From NCBI GenBank assembly GCA_002104985.1, contig MCGO01000098.1, positions 62,001 to 126,000 of the forward strand: a DNA stretch of 64,000 bases, written 5' to 3'. Origin of the DNA: Rhizoclosmatium globosum. Lineage: Eukaryota > Chytridiomycota > Chytridiomycetes > Chytridiales > Chytriomycetaceae. The notes beneath the pieces were generated by a model. It was not told where the DNA came from. It ran no database searches and saw only the letters and a list, made by a program, of their open reading frames with translations. This document shows positions 36,126-47,444 of this stretch, one piece after another (positions within the stretch are counted from its first letter, which is position 1; each line of letters starts with the position of its first letter). Both the position numbers and the translations under genes were made by a program.

Positions 36126-37871
36126 ATGAACAAAGCCGAACTCAACCTCCTCCAAAACCTCTCCAACGCCCGAGACGCACTTGATCTTGGCATAAAAGAA
36201 ACCACCGTCGCTGAATCCGTGTTCTATGCTCCCGCCCAACCCGCCGCAAAAGCGTCAGCCCGAACACACCTGTCATCAACTTTACGCTTCCTCGCCGCTG
36301 CAAAAGTAACACCTTCCTCAAAATGCAAACTCGAAAATGCACAGCCGATCTTGGATAACCCGTTCTATATGTTCGCTATGGCCCGGTATCATCTTGGAAA
36401 GTTACTTCTACTTGAAAACAAGGTGGACGAGGCTGCAAGCGAGTTTGAAGCAGCTTTGAACGTGTTTCCGTTTAGTCCAAAGTTTGTTTTGGGGCTTGCG
36501 AATGCGCGAAGAGTGTTGGCTTCTGATGAAGGGATGTTGAAGGATGCTGAAGTGCTTTTTGAAAGAGCGATTCGGGAAGCGGAGGAGTTGAAGGGGAGGG
36601 TTGAAGAAGAAAAGGAGAGGGTTTTGAGGGAGAAAGATGAAGAGGATGAGGAGGAAGAGGAAGAGGACGAGGAGGAAGAAGTGAACTGGACTGAACACGA
36701 AACTGTCACTCTCGAAATCAACGCGGGACTCATTGACGCCTCGAATGCATTAATCCTACTTCTAATCCAACTCGACCGTGCGTCAGAAGCTGAACCTTTA
36801 CTCCTCACCCTCAAATACAAATACCGTCTCTCCTCCAACGTCCTCTCCTACACCCTCCCACGCAAAGGCCCCTGGCGCCCCGACATCCCCTTCGTAAAAG
36901 CAATCGACAACGCACTCCCACCCTCCGCCCTCACCTACCTCCAAACAGCATTCTCCCGCACATCCCCCTTCTGGACCGAACACTTCTACTGCCCAGACAC
37001 ACCCTACTTCAGCTACTCCCACGCGCTCTCCGCCGCGAAACAGAACCCTCGCAGCGCTATGGACCAACTGATCACATACGTACACGCCCTCGTCACACCT
37101 CTGTTCCCGGACGTCGCGAGGGCACAGAGTGCGGAGTGGTGGACACACTCGCGGACGCATTGTAGCGGGCATCAGTTGCATTTCGATTCCGCGCATGAAG
37201 GGAAGACAAAGGTTTCCGAGGTGGAGGAGGAAGGTGGTGGTGTGGGGCGGAAGCGGAAGAGGGTTGTTGTTGGGCCTGTGCATCCGATTGTTTCGTGTGT
37301 GATTTATTTGTCGGAGGGGTTGGGGGGCCTACTATGGTTACGAATCAGCGGTTGAGAGATCCGCTGGCGGATAAGGGGTGGATGGTGGAAAGTGCTGTGA
37401 ATCGGTTGGTTGTGTTTGATGGGTCTGTGTTGCATGGGGTTATTCCAGGGAAAGGGTTTCATTCGGATCCTGAGGCGAGACGGACTTCGTTTATGATTGC
37501 GTTTTGGGATCATGTTGATATTAAGGTATTGTTGTTTGGTTGGAAGGGTAAAGCTAATTCGGTCTTGACAGCCGAGTTTGCAAAACATTCCAGGGTCGGC
37601 AAGGCCGTTCCCTGAGGAGAACTCTAGTGTTTATACGTGGCCAGCATTGCACAAGTTGAAATCACCGAACTCTTGGCCAGGACAGATACCAAAAAACCTG
37701 AAGCACGTGATCCCGACACCACTTGACCGAGTGTGGCAATCTGTTCCAGATGGAGAAAGTATTGCTTCGGTTCAAACAATTGAAGAAGTGCTGGAAGAAC
37801 ATTTGGAGTTTCATTATTCAAAGTCCGAGCTTGGACTACCCAATTACAACCTTGTATTTCAAGGATTCTGA
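36126..37871 (+). CDS. TPR-containing Fe(II)/2OG dioxygenase
   Basis: Start at 36126 (MNKAELNLLQNLSNARDALD). The N-terminal half has TPR-like helices (FAMARYHLGKLLLLENKVDE, AASEFEAALNVFPFSPKFVL), followed by a poly-Glu/Asp run. The C-terminal half has a double-stranded beta-helix oxygenase: SGHQLHFDSAHEGK (H-x-D), PIVSCVIYLSEGLGG, VVFDGSVLHGVIPG (distal His), RRTSFMIAFWDHVDIK (Arg for 2OG). One G is missing in a G run near 37325; the frames join there. An intron (about 37528-37571) leads to SLQNIPGSARPFPEEN and the end LVFQGF. It lies 80 bases downstream of ALKBH1, so two dioxygenases sit side by side. Substrate unknown. Confidence 0.83.
36634..36682 (+). repeat. GAG/GAA-rich tract (poly-Glu/Asp)
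   Basis: Imperfect GAGGAAGAG repeats encode an acidic run of about 18 Glu/Asp inside the TPR dioxygenase. Confidence 0.8.
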
Positions 37872-38264
37872 ATAAATGATTCGTAGATAACGTTAATAGT
37901 TTCTGTTCAACTCATATTTACTCAGACTCATATCTAACTCTGTTTGTCACTCGTGGTGCAATATTCAGCGATTGTGTCAGCGGCTCGTGTGCGAAAGATA
38001 ACAAAACATGCCGAACCCTAATAACCCGTCTTTGAATGGAGATGGAAATGGGGACGAGACCCTCGACAGTATAGATGTGTGCTTGATATGAGTGAATGCA
38101 ACTGCACCGTGACAGGGGAGCCAAGAGGAGTGTGGGATAGCTTTGCTGCGGGATGGCAGAAGTGTAGGTTATCGCCAATCAATGGAGATTGCAAAGGGAA
38201 AGGAAAGAAAAGAGGAGATGCCAATTTTTGTTTCAGCAACAGCCCTGACACACACTTTGGGAGA

Positions 38265-39599
38265 ATGCAGGGAAGCCGACCGTTGACGGGACACAGCCGA
38301 CCCACGAGCCTGGATTCCACCACAGACATGAGTGACTCATACGCCGCCTATGTCGCATCGATTGGCGGGATTGCCGTGCGATCAGGGTCGATTGGGCCTG
38401 TGTCGTTGTCGTCAGCACCAACACCAACACCGCCAACAACACTCGCCCCGTCAACGCCAGCCAATCGCTCGCTCGACTTTGACTTTACATTCGACACTGA
38501 ATCGGTTGTTGCCTCGCCGCTCGTGGCCCGGTCAACGTCGTTCGGAACAACAACAACCGCACAAACAACGGCGAAGGACCGCCTGGTCATCGCCGCGCCG
38601 CCGCCGCCATCGCCCGCGGCCCTCCGAGCAATTCCGCCAGTGCCGCCAATGATGACGCGATCAAAGACGGCGAATGTGAACGTGAACAACACAACTCTGC
38701 TGCGATCGAACACGCGGAAGTCGGTTGCTTCAACGGCATCGACCCTGTCCCTCGAGTCGCTGCCCTCGATGAACTCAACGGGTTCAACTCCGCTGTCAAA
38801 TAGAACGCCGCTGTCGAGACGGGCCTCCGACACCCGCTCAAGGGCAACTTCGCACTCAACTTCTATCGACTCGGTCGCACAACGCCCCTCTATGGCCTCA
38901 ATCTCAACTGCCGGTTTCATGGAAGCAAACGACCCTCAACTCACCCTGCGCTTCCTCCTCAACCAGCCAAACACAATGTACGGCATCGTCAAGCGGGAGA
39001 AGGCCGCCCGCAACTGGCTTGGTAGCATGAAGTCAACATGGAACCCATACATCACTGTCCTCTACGGCGACAAACTCATTCTCTACCATGCATCAAAGAA
39101 ACTCTTGACTTCAGATTCACTCAACGGTCCTTTTTATTCTTCTGGCTCATCCATTCAATTTCAAGACACTCCCACAACAAAGCCTCGATCTTCTTTTTCT
39201 TCGTCTGCGCCAAAACAAGAGCAACAGCCGCCTTCCTTTAAATCTGCATCTCTTTATCAGCCCCCTTCCTCTGCACTCCGTCTCACTCCCGAATCGGAAA
39301 TTCATGTCTCAGAAAAAGGTGTCTACGTACTTAAAGTGACTGGCAAGAAACTGGAAGAAGTGAATGTCGATGCATTCAAATCCGTTGGTCTCGACTCTTC
39401 TTCTTCCTCCATCTCTACTGCATCCACCCTCAGTTCTTCTCTCTCGCGCCTCGATTTTGGGATCCTCGAAGACAAGTCATGGGAATTGCAGTTTGATAAT
39501 GCTGATTCAATGATGGAATGGTTGGGTCGGATAAAAGCCAGGGTTCTAGAGATGCGGAGGAGTTTAACGAGGGAGAGATTAGATGCTGATGAAGAGTAG
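38265..39599 (+). CDS. PH-domain-like protein with Ser/Thr/Pro-rich N-terminus
   Basis: The open frame begins at 38079, but start codons at 38265 (MQGSRPLTGHSRP) or 38328 (MSDSYAAYVASIGG) suit the local context better. The first 200 residues are Ser/Thr/Pro-rich and disordered. From LTLRFLLNQPNTMYGIVKRE the sequence looks like a pleckstrin-homology fold: NWLGSMKSTWNPYITVLYGD, KLILYHASK, then SEKGVYVLKVTG and the C-terminal helix SWELQFDNADSMMEWLGRIK. A Ser/Pro-rich loop is inserted inside the domain. The frame is intact and no intron is evident. Likely a membrane- or phosphoinositide-associated adaptor (inference). Confidence 0.7.
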   Translation: MQGSRPLTGHSRPTSLDSTTDMSDSYAAYVASIGGIAVRSGSIGPVSLSSAPTPTPPTTLAPSTPANRSLDFDFTFDTESVVASPLVARSTSFGTTTTAQTTAKDRLVIAAPPPPSPAALRAIPPVPPMMTRSKTANVNVNNTTLLRSNTRKSVASTASTLSLESLPSMNSTGSTPLSNRTPLSRRASDTRSRATSHSTSIDSVAQRPSMASISTAGFMEANDPQLTLRFLLNQPNTMYGIVKREKAARNWLGSMKSTWNPYITVLYGDKLILYHASKKLLTSDSLNGPFYSSGSSIQFQDTPTTKPRSSFSSSAPKQEQQPPSFKSASLYQPPSSALRLTPESEIHVSEKGVYVLKVTGKKLEEVNVDAFKSVGLDSSSSSISTASTLSSSLSRLDFGILEDKSWELQFDNADSMMEWLGRIKARVLEMRRSLTRERLDADEE

Positions 39600-39994
39600 A
39601 AATCTTTCTATTCCTTCTACAGCCTCTTTTGTTTGCTTCATGTGTATGCCATTGTTATTCTCTCGTTTTTGTTGTTTTGTTTCTTTTTCTTGATTTTCTA
39701 AAGAGTATAGATGGGTGATGGATGTCTATGGATTCAGCTTTGGGTAGATGTCTGTTTGTAGTATGATATGGGAGGGATACGTAGCTGTTAGTTTTTATAT
39801 TCTTATTTCATGGTTGACTTTTTGTGTTTTTTTCTCTTTCTTTTCAGTATTCCCTTGAACTTTCCAGGCCAAGTGTGTAAAAAAATACATTCATTCTGTT
39901 TATTCAGTTGTTTTTTCGGTTTGTTTTGAGGCAAAGTCACCAAAAACAACAAGTCCGCAAACAACGCCGCACCCAAAAACATATAAATATCGCC
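39600..39994. other. Intergenic region, T-rich
   Basis: T-rich 3' flank of the PH-domain gene followed by a short promoter for the next reading. No gene seen. Confidence 0.5.
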
Positions 39995-40344
39995 ATGGAT
40001 TCCACTCGTTCCTCTTCACTGTCTGTTCCAAAAAGTAAATCCGCTCTTTCAAGACTAGTCACTCAGCAATATGATACTGAAGAATCTTTCGTTCAACGGT
40101 CAAAAAGGCAACTCACAGCCATATTCAATCCAACTTTGAATCTCAACTGTTGTCTGTAAACCACCGCTTTTGAGGGTTAATCTCAGTTTCATTTGCTTAT
40201 CTTCCTCAAGTTCCGTTGCGGGATCTTTGGTCGTATCTGGTTTTCTGTCTCTCCTGGCTTTCTCGTACTGGTCCATTCTACTTTATGTCTGATGAATTGA
40301 AAGGTCTCTTTTTGACTACCGTGACAAGAGCTGTCCGTCTTTAA
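39995..40344 (+). CDS. Possible small membrane protein, frame-broken
   Basis: Tentative. A good start context at 39995 opens MDSTRSSSLSVPKSKSALSR and LVTQQYDTEESFVQRSKRQL, stopping after NLNCCL. One base change continues into ISVSFAYLPQVPLRDLWSYL and VFCLSWLSRTGPFYFMSDEL, ending VTRAVRL at 40344, with hydrophobic character. Not recognised. Another frame also gives a hydrophobic run, so the C-terminal reading is uncertain. Confidence 0.35.
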
Positions 40345-40650
40345 CGACAGTCTTCAGCAAACCCTGAATATATTGACAAGCGTTCCGTTGTCCGTTAAGG
40401 ATAACCCTCAGCCATACAAATTTAACTCCAAATATTACTTTCTATTTTTTTTGATGAAAGGCAGCGCACTGCATTACACTGAAATAAAATCGTCCATGCT
40501 GTCTGAAACCCAGTTTGATATATATTTTTTTCTTTGAACGAGCTATACGAAAGTACTGAATTCTGATGCAAAAATTTTAACAGGTTCGACAGATGTGTAT
40601 TTTCCGAAGTTGTTGCCGATGGTGATACCGGCTGGCAAGTTAGCGGCGAG
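40345..40650. other. Region upstream of the PAN-repeat gene
   Basis: AT-rich, with runs of T near 40446 and 40526. From about 40580 an open frame runs into the PAN gene in phase (VVADGDTGWQVSGE), preceded by a possible acceptor TTTTAACAG, so an extra 5' exon cannot be excluded. Confidence 0.4.
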
Positions 40651-43600
40651 ATGGTACAAAAAAATCCCGAAATGCTGAGACTCCGTTTTGTCGCAAGACT
40701 TCTGGCAACACAACTTCTCCTATGCTCCAGCGCTGTATCCGACTCACCTACTTCGAAGCAATGGTATCCTCTGGTTGGGGGCACAATCAGTGGACATTGG
40801 ATCTCAACCACCCATGAAGATACCGCCGAGGCCTGTCTAGCTCTTTGCGACCAACGCACCGATTGTCATTATGCAGCTTGGTACCCTCCCATAAACGTAA
40901 ACTGTTACCTTTTTGATTACTCGGAAACTGACACCACATTGGATGGAGCCACAACACTTTACATCCCGTCTGGTGCGACTGTCAAGCAATTGGACATCAA
41001 TGGAAATAGGATTGGTTATGATGATGGTATTAGTGATTACAACGTGTGTCGTAAAGCCTGTGCTGACAAGACAAACTGTATTGTGGCCGTTCAACGAAGT
41101 GATGCGTGCTACTTTTACCAAGACGTCGGATCGACTACAAGTTTTAATGCGAATAGCGTTATTGTTGTACCATCTACAAGGTTGACTCCGTCTGTGAACC
41201 GGTGGACGCTTTATAGACAAGCCGATGTGGTTGGGCATAACCTCCAGGACCCGGTTTCGGTTGGAAGTGCAGCGGAATGTCAAAGCCAGTGTAATCAGGG
41301 ATGTAGTGCTGTTGTGTACGACACAGTCAAGCAGATCTGTTCCGTGAAAGGTTCTTCGATTGGTCCTTCGGATGGAGTAATCAACCCTGACGTTGAAATG
41401 TACATACCTGCCGGTGTGACGCTTAACATCGGGCTTGGTCTGCAGTTGTTTGAAGTTACGGAGACGCAATCTGCGGAAGAGTGTATGCAGCCTTGTCTCA
41501 GTTCTCCTGACTGTGTAGTCAGTGTTTTCAATGTGAATGATAACAGTTGCGCTATTGGAACAGGATTGGATTTGGGGGTTGCGATCACGGAACGATGTAA
41601 TAGCAATATTGTCGTGACGACACTTGGTTTTGGATGTCCTCCTCAACAATATTTTTCGGTAAGTTCTTTAGTGCCACTTATCCTGAGTATATCTCATAGA
41701 TTGATTCGAAGTTGCTTTAAAGGATGGAGTCTGTATAACGTGTGATCATGGTCTTCTGTGTGACAGCTTGAATTATCACGCAGTACCTTGTCCAGTGGGA
41801 TACTTTTGCGAGTTTGGCGCGCAATTTGCTTGCAAAGCCACAACAACGACAAGTGACGTTGGAGGACGATCAAAGGACGATTGCAATAAATGCGCAGCGG
41901 GGTATGAGGGTGATCCTGTAAGAATCGTTTTGAAGTAGTTCAATTTCGTCACTAATGTTGACATTAAGGCCACTAGTTGCACGATAAAATCAAGCATTGA
42001 TGTTCAATGGTATTCAGTGAAGAAAGCCGACATAAATGGTCATGATCTTCTTGTCTCGACAAACGTTGCAAGCTCGACTGATTGTACTACTAGCTGCTCC
42101 AATACCCAAGGGTGCACTCTAGCAGTCTATGATTCGTCAAAGAAGACATGCTGGCTAAAAGATAGCAGCTATGGAGCCTCGGACGCCAAAATCACCAACA
42201 CAGTAACGATGTATATTCCGAGTGGAGGAGTGGTTCCTGGTTTCTCATCGGCTTTATCAACAATTTCTTTATCGGATCGACAAGCGTCAGATGATGCAGA
42301 ATGCAGAACATACTGTGAATCAACTGAGGGATGTTTGGGTGCCTTGAAGTCGCAATACTTTTGCCGTCTTCCAAAGCTTCCCTTTGAAGCTAAACTTGGT
42401 TCAAACTCAATTATTATGCCGTCTGTAAAGTGCAATCCTGGAAGTTATTCAAAAGTAAGTTTGTATTATTGTCCTTTTCCCTTGAGTCCACATTGACAGA
42501 ATTCTAAGGATAATCGAATCTGTATTCCTTGTGATGATGGATTAGATTGCTCGACCGGGTTTGGGCTTCCATGTGAAGTTGGCTTCTTTTGCACAAATGG
42601 TGTCAAGATGCAATGCGATCCATTCACAACTACAACAGCGCAAGGCGCGACACAAAAATCAGACTGCAACCTTTGTGTGTCAAGATATACTGGATATCCT
42701 GTAAGAATTAAAGATAACTTTCTTGGATTCTTAGTAATCACCCACCTTTTAGCCATCTTGCACAAAGATCTCCGATGATTTAATTCAATGGATTCCAATT
42801 AGTGGTGTTGATATACGAGGACACGATCTCGGTGATCCAGATGGCGATTCCGTTCCAAGTTCCAGCGCATGTATCGCGACCTGTCTGACTTCGACAAACT
42901 GTGCATATGCCCTCTATAGCTTAAAGAGTAAACTCTGTTGGCTGAAAGATGCAGTCAAACTCTTGCATCGTGAGGCGGTCTGGGGATCGAAGACTCTATA
43001 CATTCCATCTGGTGGTCGAATGGATTTAAGCCTGGAAGCATCCCTATCGGCGATGTACAAGTTCAAACAGAAACGGCGTGTAGATCGGCATGTCAAACTC
43101 AACCTAACTGTATTGCTTCTGCTTATTTCAACAAGGGTTGCCAGCTGTTTGATAACCTTGGATATGCCGATCCCAGCAGCTTAGACGAATCAAACGTCGT
43201 GAGAATCATTATTGAAAACAAGAGTTCTTTGGTTCCGCCGCCAAAATATCGCACATTTCAATGGATTCCATTCGTGAGCGCGGATATCAACGGTTTTGAC
43301 ATTTCTGGCCCAATTACGCCAAAAAGTCTCTCAGATTGTACCTTGGATTGCAAGTCAAATCCTTTGTGTGTCACATTTGTGTACGATTCTTCAACTCAGA
43401 CTTGTTGGTTGAAAAAAACTGGATTTGCTGCCAACGACACGAGTGCAACTTCCAACACGCCTCAAGCTTCGCGCACCATTTATATTCCAAGCGGAGGCTC
43501 AATTTCTGGTTTAATGACAGGAGATAACTCTATCCTTCTCACTACAACGTTGGCGAGTACTGCGGAAGAATGTAGACTTGATTGTGGATCGAATCTGAAA

Positions 43601-45338
43601 TGTGTTGCTGGTTTGTTTGGGCTTAGCACAGACTCAGGATGTGTGTTACTTGCTTCTCTTGGAATTGCAACCAAGAAGTGCCCTGCGTCATTCGTCACTA
43701 TTTTGGCTCCTAAAGTCGATAACACCATAACAACATATACAGCCACTTCAACAGTTCTTCCATCGACAACCACTGTGTTCAGCACTACTTATTCATTTTC
43801 AACTTTATCCACTGTGGATTCAACATTCTCAACTGAAACTTCCACCGCAAGCTCAATAATCCAAGATTCCACTTCATCAATCGATATCACCTCGAGCTCA
43901 TCAATCCAAAGTTCGACTTCATCAATTGATATCACTTCTGCCGATTTGCCTTCTGCGACAATAACTTCAATCGAAAGCACAATCATTAGTTCAACAAATG
44001 TGGTTCTATCAAGTTCTTCAATTGAAATCACCTCCGCCATTTCAACAGCAGCCACTTTAACAGTCTCTTCAGGCGAAAATATTCCCACAAGCTCGTCAGA
44101 GAAAACGTTCGTTTCGACAGCCACGAGCATGACATCAAGCTATTCAGTGCTTGAATCAATACCGACGGCTATTTCATCAGAAAGTTTTAGAGCTTCGAAG
44201 ACAACCTCCACCTTGCAAATCGTATCCACGTTTTATTCATCATCGACTAGATCACTATCACATAGCTCAACTTCAACTGAAGCAGGCTCCAACGTCCCAA
44301 CTTTGACATCGAACGTTATTTCTATTGGCTCAATTAACTCAGAGATTACCATCACTAAGTTCTCTAGTCGAGACGGTACAACGATGAAATTACCTCCTAT
44401 AACTACAGTGATGGAAACAGCCTCATCTGCAAAAGCGGCGGTTGCAACAACAACAGCGAATACAATTCCAACTGCAAATCCTTGTAACATTCAAAGTCCA
44501 CCAAAGAATCTCGCAAATATTGCCGCTGGTGAGGTTCCCGGGTTTTCACCACTCGCGAATTATGGCGGCGATGTGACTGCGGTTATTGCAACATTGGTTC
44601 AACTTCTACCCAATGCTCTTGGAGTCTATAACGTGACTGAAATTGATAACTCGCTTTTCGAAATTTTGGAATCTATCAAGCCTGGCGATGCAGCTGTGAC
44701 GTTCCAGGGAACACCTTTTGTTGATGGTCTCAATGCAATTGTGTTTCTGATTACCTCTAGACAATACAAGGCGAGTGATTGGGATATTTATACGTTTGCT
44801 TTATTAACCTTAATGCTCCCAGTTTGCCGACTCACTGCCTCGCGTCGAAATTTACAATGACGTCACTTGTACCTCACCGATTCGATTTGCTTCTATTCCG
44901 AATCGTGGTATAGGATTTAGCTATGTTCTCGATATCAGTGTTGTGAAGAGCAACTGGTTCTCGATGCAGCTCAATCCTGAAGGAACTCAACTGGTTGTGT
45001 CCATAAACTCCAAGCACAATGTTCTTGCGTCTGTGTCTTTTGCTGTTCGTGCCCTTCAAAAGCGAAGCCAAGACCCAGATATTGGATTCCTTGTTGTTAA
45101 TGGAGTTGGCAAAATTCTAAGTGGTCAATTAATAACCTCACACACAATTGACGCGTTTCCGACTGCTACTACAACTTCAACTGTCAAACCTTCTTTGACA
45201 ACTTCATTGAGCATGAAATCAACAAAATTGCCAGGAAAAACTGCAACTTCAACAAAAACTTTGAATGTGGTGGTTTCTTCAGGAAGGACACACCTTTTAT
45301 CATCACTCTTGATATGTTTGGCCTGTTTGATGTTTTAA
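40651..45338 (+). CDS. Giant PAN/apple-like repeat surface protein with mucin stalk and GPI-type tail
   Basis: Start at 40651 or 40672; the latter gives a clear signal peptide (MLRLRFVARLLATQLLLCSS). The repeat unit is a W-x-x-x-x-x-x-DI-x-GHDL start, C..C..C cysteines, then CWLK and YIPSGG: for example QWYSVKKADINGHDLLVST with TCWLKDSSYG, QWIPISGVDIRGHDLGDP, QWIPFVSADINGFDISGP. At least five such units, several split in two, alternate with short Cys-rich spacers (ICIPCDDGLDCSTG, CNLCVSRYTGYP). A Ser/Thr stalk (43735-44470) follows, then a folded region (FSPLANYGGDVTAVIATLVQ) and a hydrophobic end HLLSSLLICLACLMF typical of GPI signals. Short introns lie near 41659, 41915, 42453 and 42700. 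Frame breaks lie near 43060 and 44800. Total about 1450 residues; likely an adhesin (inference). Confidence 0.75.
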
Positions 45339-45435
45339 TAAAAGCTTTCGTTTTGAAAGAACCTTTTTTATTGGTAGTAGCATTTATTAATCATTAAAGT
45401 GCTGAAATAGGAGGCCAAGGAAGGAGCTGATGTAT

Positions 45436-46730
45436 TCACAGCTCCCCGACCAAGAGAGCAACAGATGTTCCACCACCAAACATGGCTGCGACAGTGATGA
45501 CACTTGCGATACTCAACTGAGACATTCCTGAGATTCCGTGGCCGCTTGTACAACCACCGGCAATACGTGAGCCATATACCAATGAAACTCCTCCTAATAC
45601 CAATCGAGTTGCAAGAGCAGCTGAAATCACGGAAGTTCCGGTGGTGGATGCGATTCCTGATCCATAGCAAAGTCCAGATCCAGTCACTGAAAGAAATGAA
45701 CCAACAGTCATTCCAACAGCAAAAACGGAGCTTGTCCAAAGGCTGGCATAGTCTTTGTAAAACGGCACATTTGTTTCCCATTTTTTGTCAAAAGTAGATA
45801 CAATCACTGAGCCAACGTATGGATATACAGAGCTCGCGCCAATGACGCTATCGGTTAATAGAACAGCCAAAAATTGCGCCAGTCCAATGCCAAGACCTGC
45901 AGTGAATGGAGACCAAGCTAGAAGTGTGACAGAAAAGTCCAAGTTTCCGACAGCAAGGAACGGATTCGCGATTTTCGTCATCTTGCTGATATTAAAATCC
46001 TTGATAGCGTCTTGCCACATGTCAGACCTCCATGGAATGTTACTGTTCAGAAACCACATAACCGGGAATCCAACCAATCCAGCGATGATGGCGATAGTAA
46101 GGTACGATGCGTGTTTCCCGTCAACAACTTCCACAGGTTTCTTTGCACCAAATGATTTGACAGCTGCTTTCGTGGCCTTGTGGATGTATCCAAACGAAAC
46201 GGCTCCTCCAAGAGCACCAACGAAAACGTATGGCGCCGTAGGTATACCTGCTCCGAGTTGGACAAGGACTGTTCCTGGACATGCACCAGCGAGAGACATT
46301 CCAACACCAACAAGCGCGCCGCCAATGATGTTATTTCCGTATTTTCCGAGAAGGGTGGCGCCTTCGAATAGGCCAAGGGGTGGCTTGGGACAACGTTTAA
46401 ATTGCTTCAGGGATTCAAGGGTAGCGATAGTAAGCCTGTATTATAGACTGAGTTAAGTTTGATTCAATTTGATTGGAGGAAGGCTCACATTCCAGCAAGT
46501 GTAGCTGTCAAAAACACGACAAGCATTGTGAGTTCAGTCCATTGCATTTGACGTACAATCACGGACGGTAGATAGACCTTTGCTTTTTCCAAGGCGAAAC
46601 CAAAAACGAGTCCAACGATTGAGCTGCTAACGAAATCCCATGCTCTTTCAAACCAACTAGACTTTTTGGTTGGTGACGTGGGACTGAAGGCTTGTGCTTC
46701 AACTTTCGAGATAAGGGGTTTCTGTTCCAT
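45436..46730 (-). CDS. YeeE/YedE-family (thiosulfate) transporter
   Basis: Members of this family move thiosulfate or other sulfur compounds across membranes. It starts MEQKPLISKVEAQAFSPTSP at 46730. After an intron (about 46437-46489) come LTIATLESLKQFKRCPKPPL, NNIIGGALVGVGMSLAGACP with GTVLVQLGAG, and several helices. Near the C-terminus RIAGGCTSGHGISGMSQLSI is the second family motif. The two Cys motifs (ACPGT, GGCTSGHG) are those used for thiosulfate relay in bacterial YeeE. The product is a full two-repeat protein of about 415 residues, as in bacteria, with an intact frame. A cytosolic N-terminal extension of about 30 residues precedes the first helix. Confidence 0.88.
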
Positions 46731-47049
46731 TGTTTTGTGAGCTGTTGTGAGGTCAACACCCAAGGTTGGGATTATATATAGGGAACAATGGTATTTGAAA
46801 CAATGATGAAAAAGCAGTAAAAATCTGTTCGCCGATGGATGCAAGGACCATTGATGAATAATATTCCTCTCGATGTTGAATAAGCAAGAGCGTCGAATAA
46901 TCATCAAGATACTACACTTTATGAGGGCAATTCTCACCTCATAAATTTCTGCTTCCATTTATGATAGGACAATAGATTTGAGTATTCACTTCAAAAAATA
47001 AAAGCACTCTTCGTTTCTCAGTCGACCATTTCTACCACTTGACGCCTGA

Positions 47050-47418
47050 ATGCCTTCCACTTGCGATCTCCGTACTACATACATCAATCTCATTCAATTC
47101 AATGGAGAGAAGGAGGTTGGTATAGTCAGACCGTTCATCGATGCACAAAACAGCTCATCTCAGGCCGATAAGGACACAGAAGACTTCGCGATCGAACGTA
47201 TAGTCTCACACAAACTTCTGAATGGACGATTGTACTATCAAGTCAAATGGGAAGGACACGGATCGGACATGAATACTTGGGAAGCGGAGCAGAACTTTCT
47301 GGTAAGTGCCTGCTGCTTGGCTTCAGTGAACACGAGGGAAGAAAAAACACGTGCTCACTCTACTTGTCTCCAGGATTCTGATCTATTGAGCAAGTACAAG
47401 CGACGATCGGGGTTATAA
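47050..47418 (+). CDS. Minimal single-chromodomain protein
   Basis: Start MPSTCDLRTTYINLIQF. A single chromodomain begins FAIERIVSHKLLNGRLYYQV, then KWEGHGSDMNTWEAEQNFL. An intron (GTAAGT at about 47300 to CAG at 47373) joins it to DSDLLSKYKRRSGL and the stop. The aromatic cage positions are partly filled (Tyr/Phe near the start, Trp in KWEG, Trp/Glu in NTWE). No chromoshadow domain is present, so it differs from HP1. About 98 residues after splicing. Could be a methyl-lysine reader, or a leftover from a chromodomain-bearing retroelement integrase, whose chromodomains look alike. Confidence 0.72.
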   Translation: MPSTCDLRTTYINLIQFNGEKEVGIVRPFIDAQNSSSQADKDTEDFAIERIVSHKLLNGRLYYQVKWEGHGSDMNTWEAEQNFLVSACCLASVNTREEKTRAHSTCLQDSDLLSKYKRRSGL

Positions 47419-47444
47419 AATAAACGGCCATTTATTGAAATATT

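Noticed and set aside
38348..38920. 190-codon minus-strand reading inside the PH-domain gene
   Set aside because: Mirror of a Ser/Thr/Pro-rich coding stretch; the plus strand carries the PH fold.
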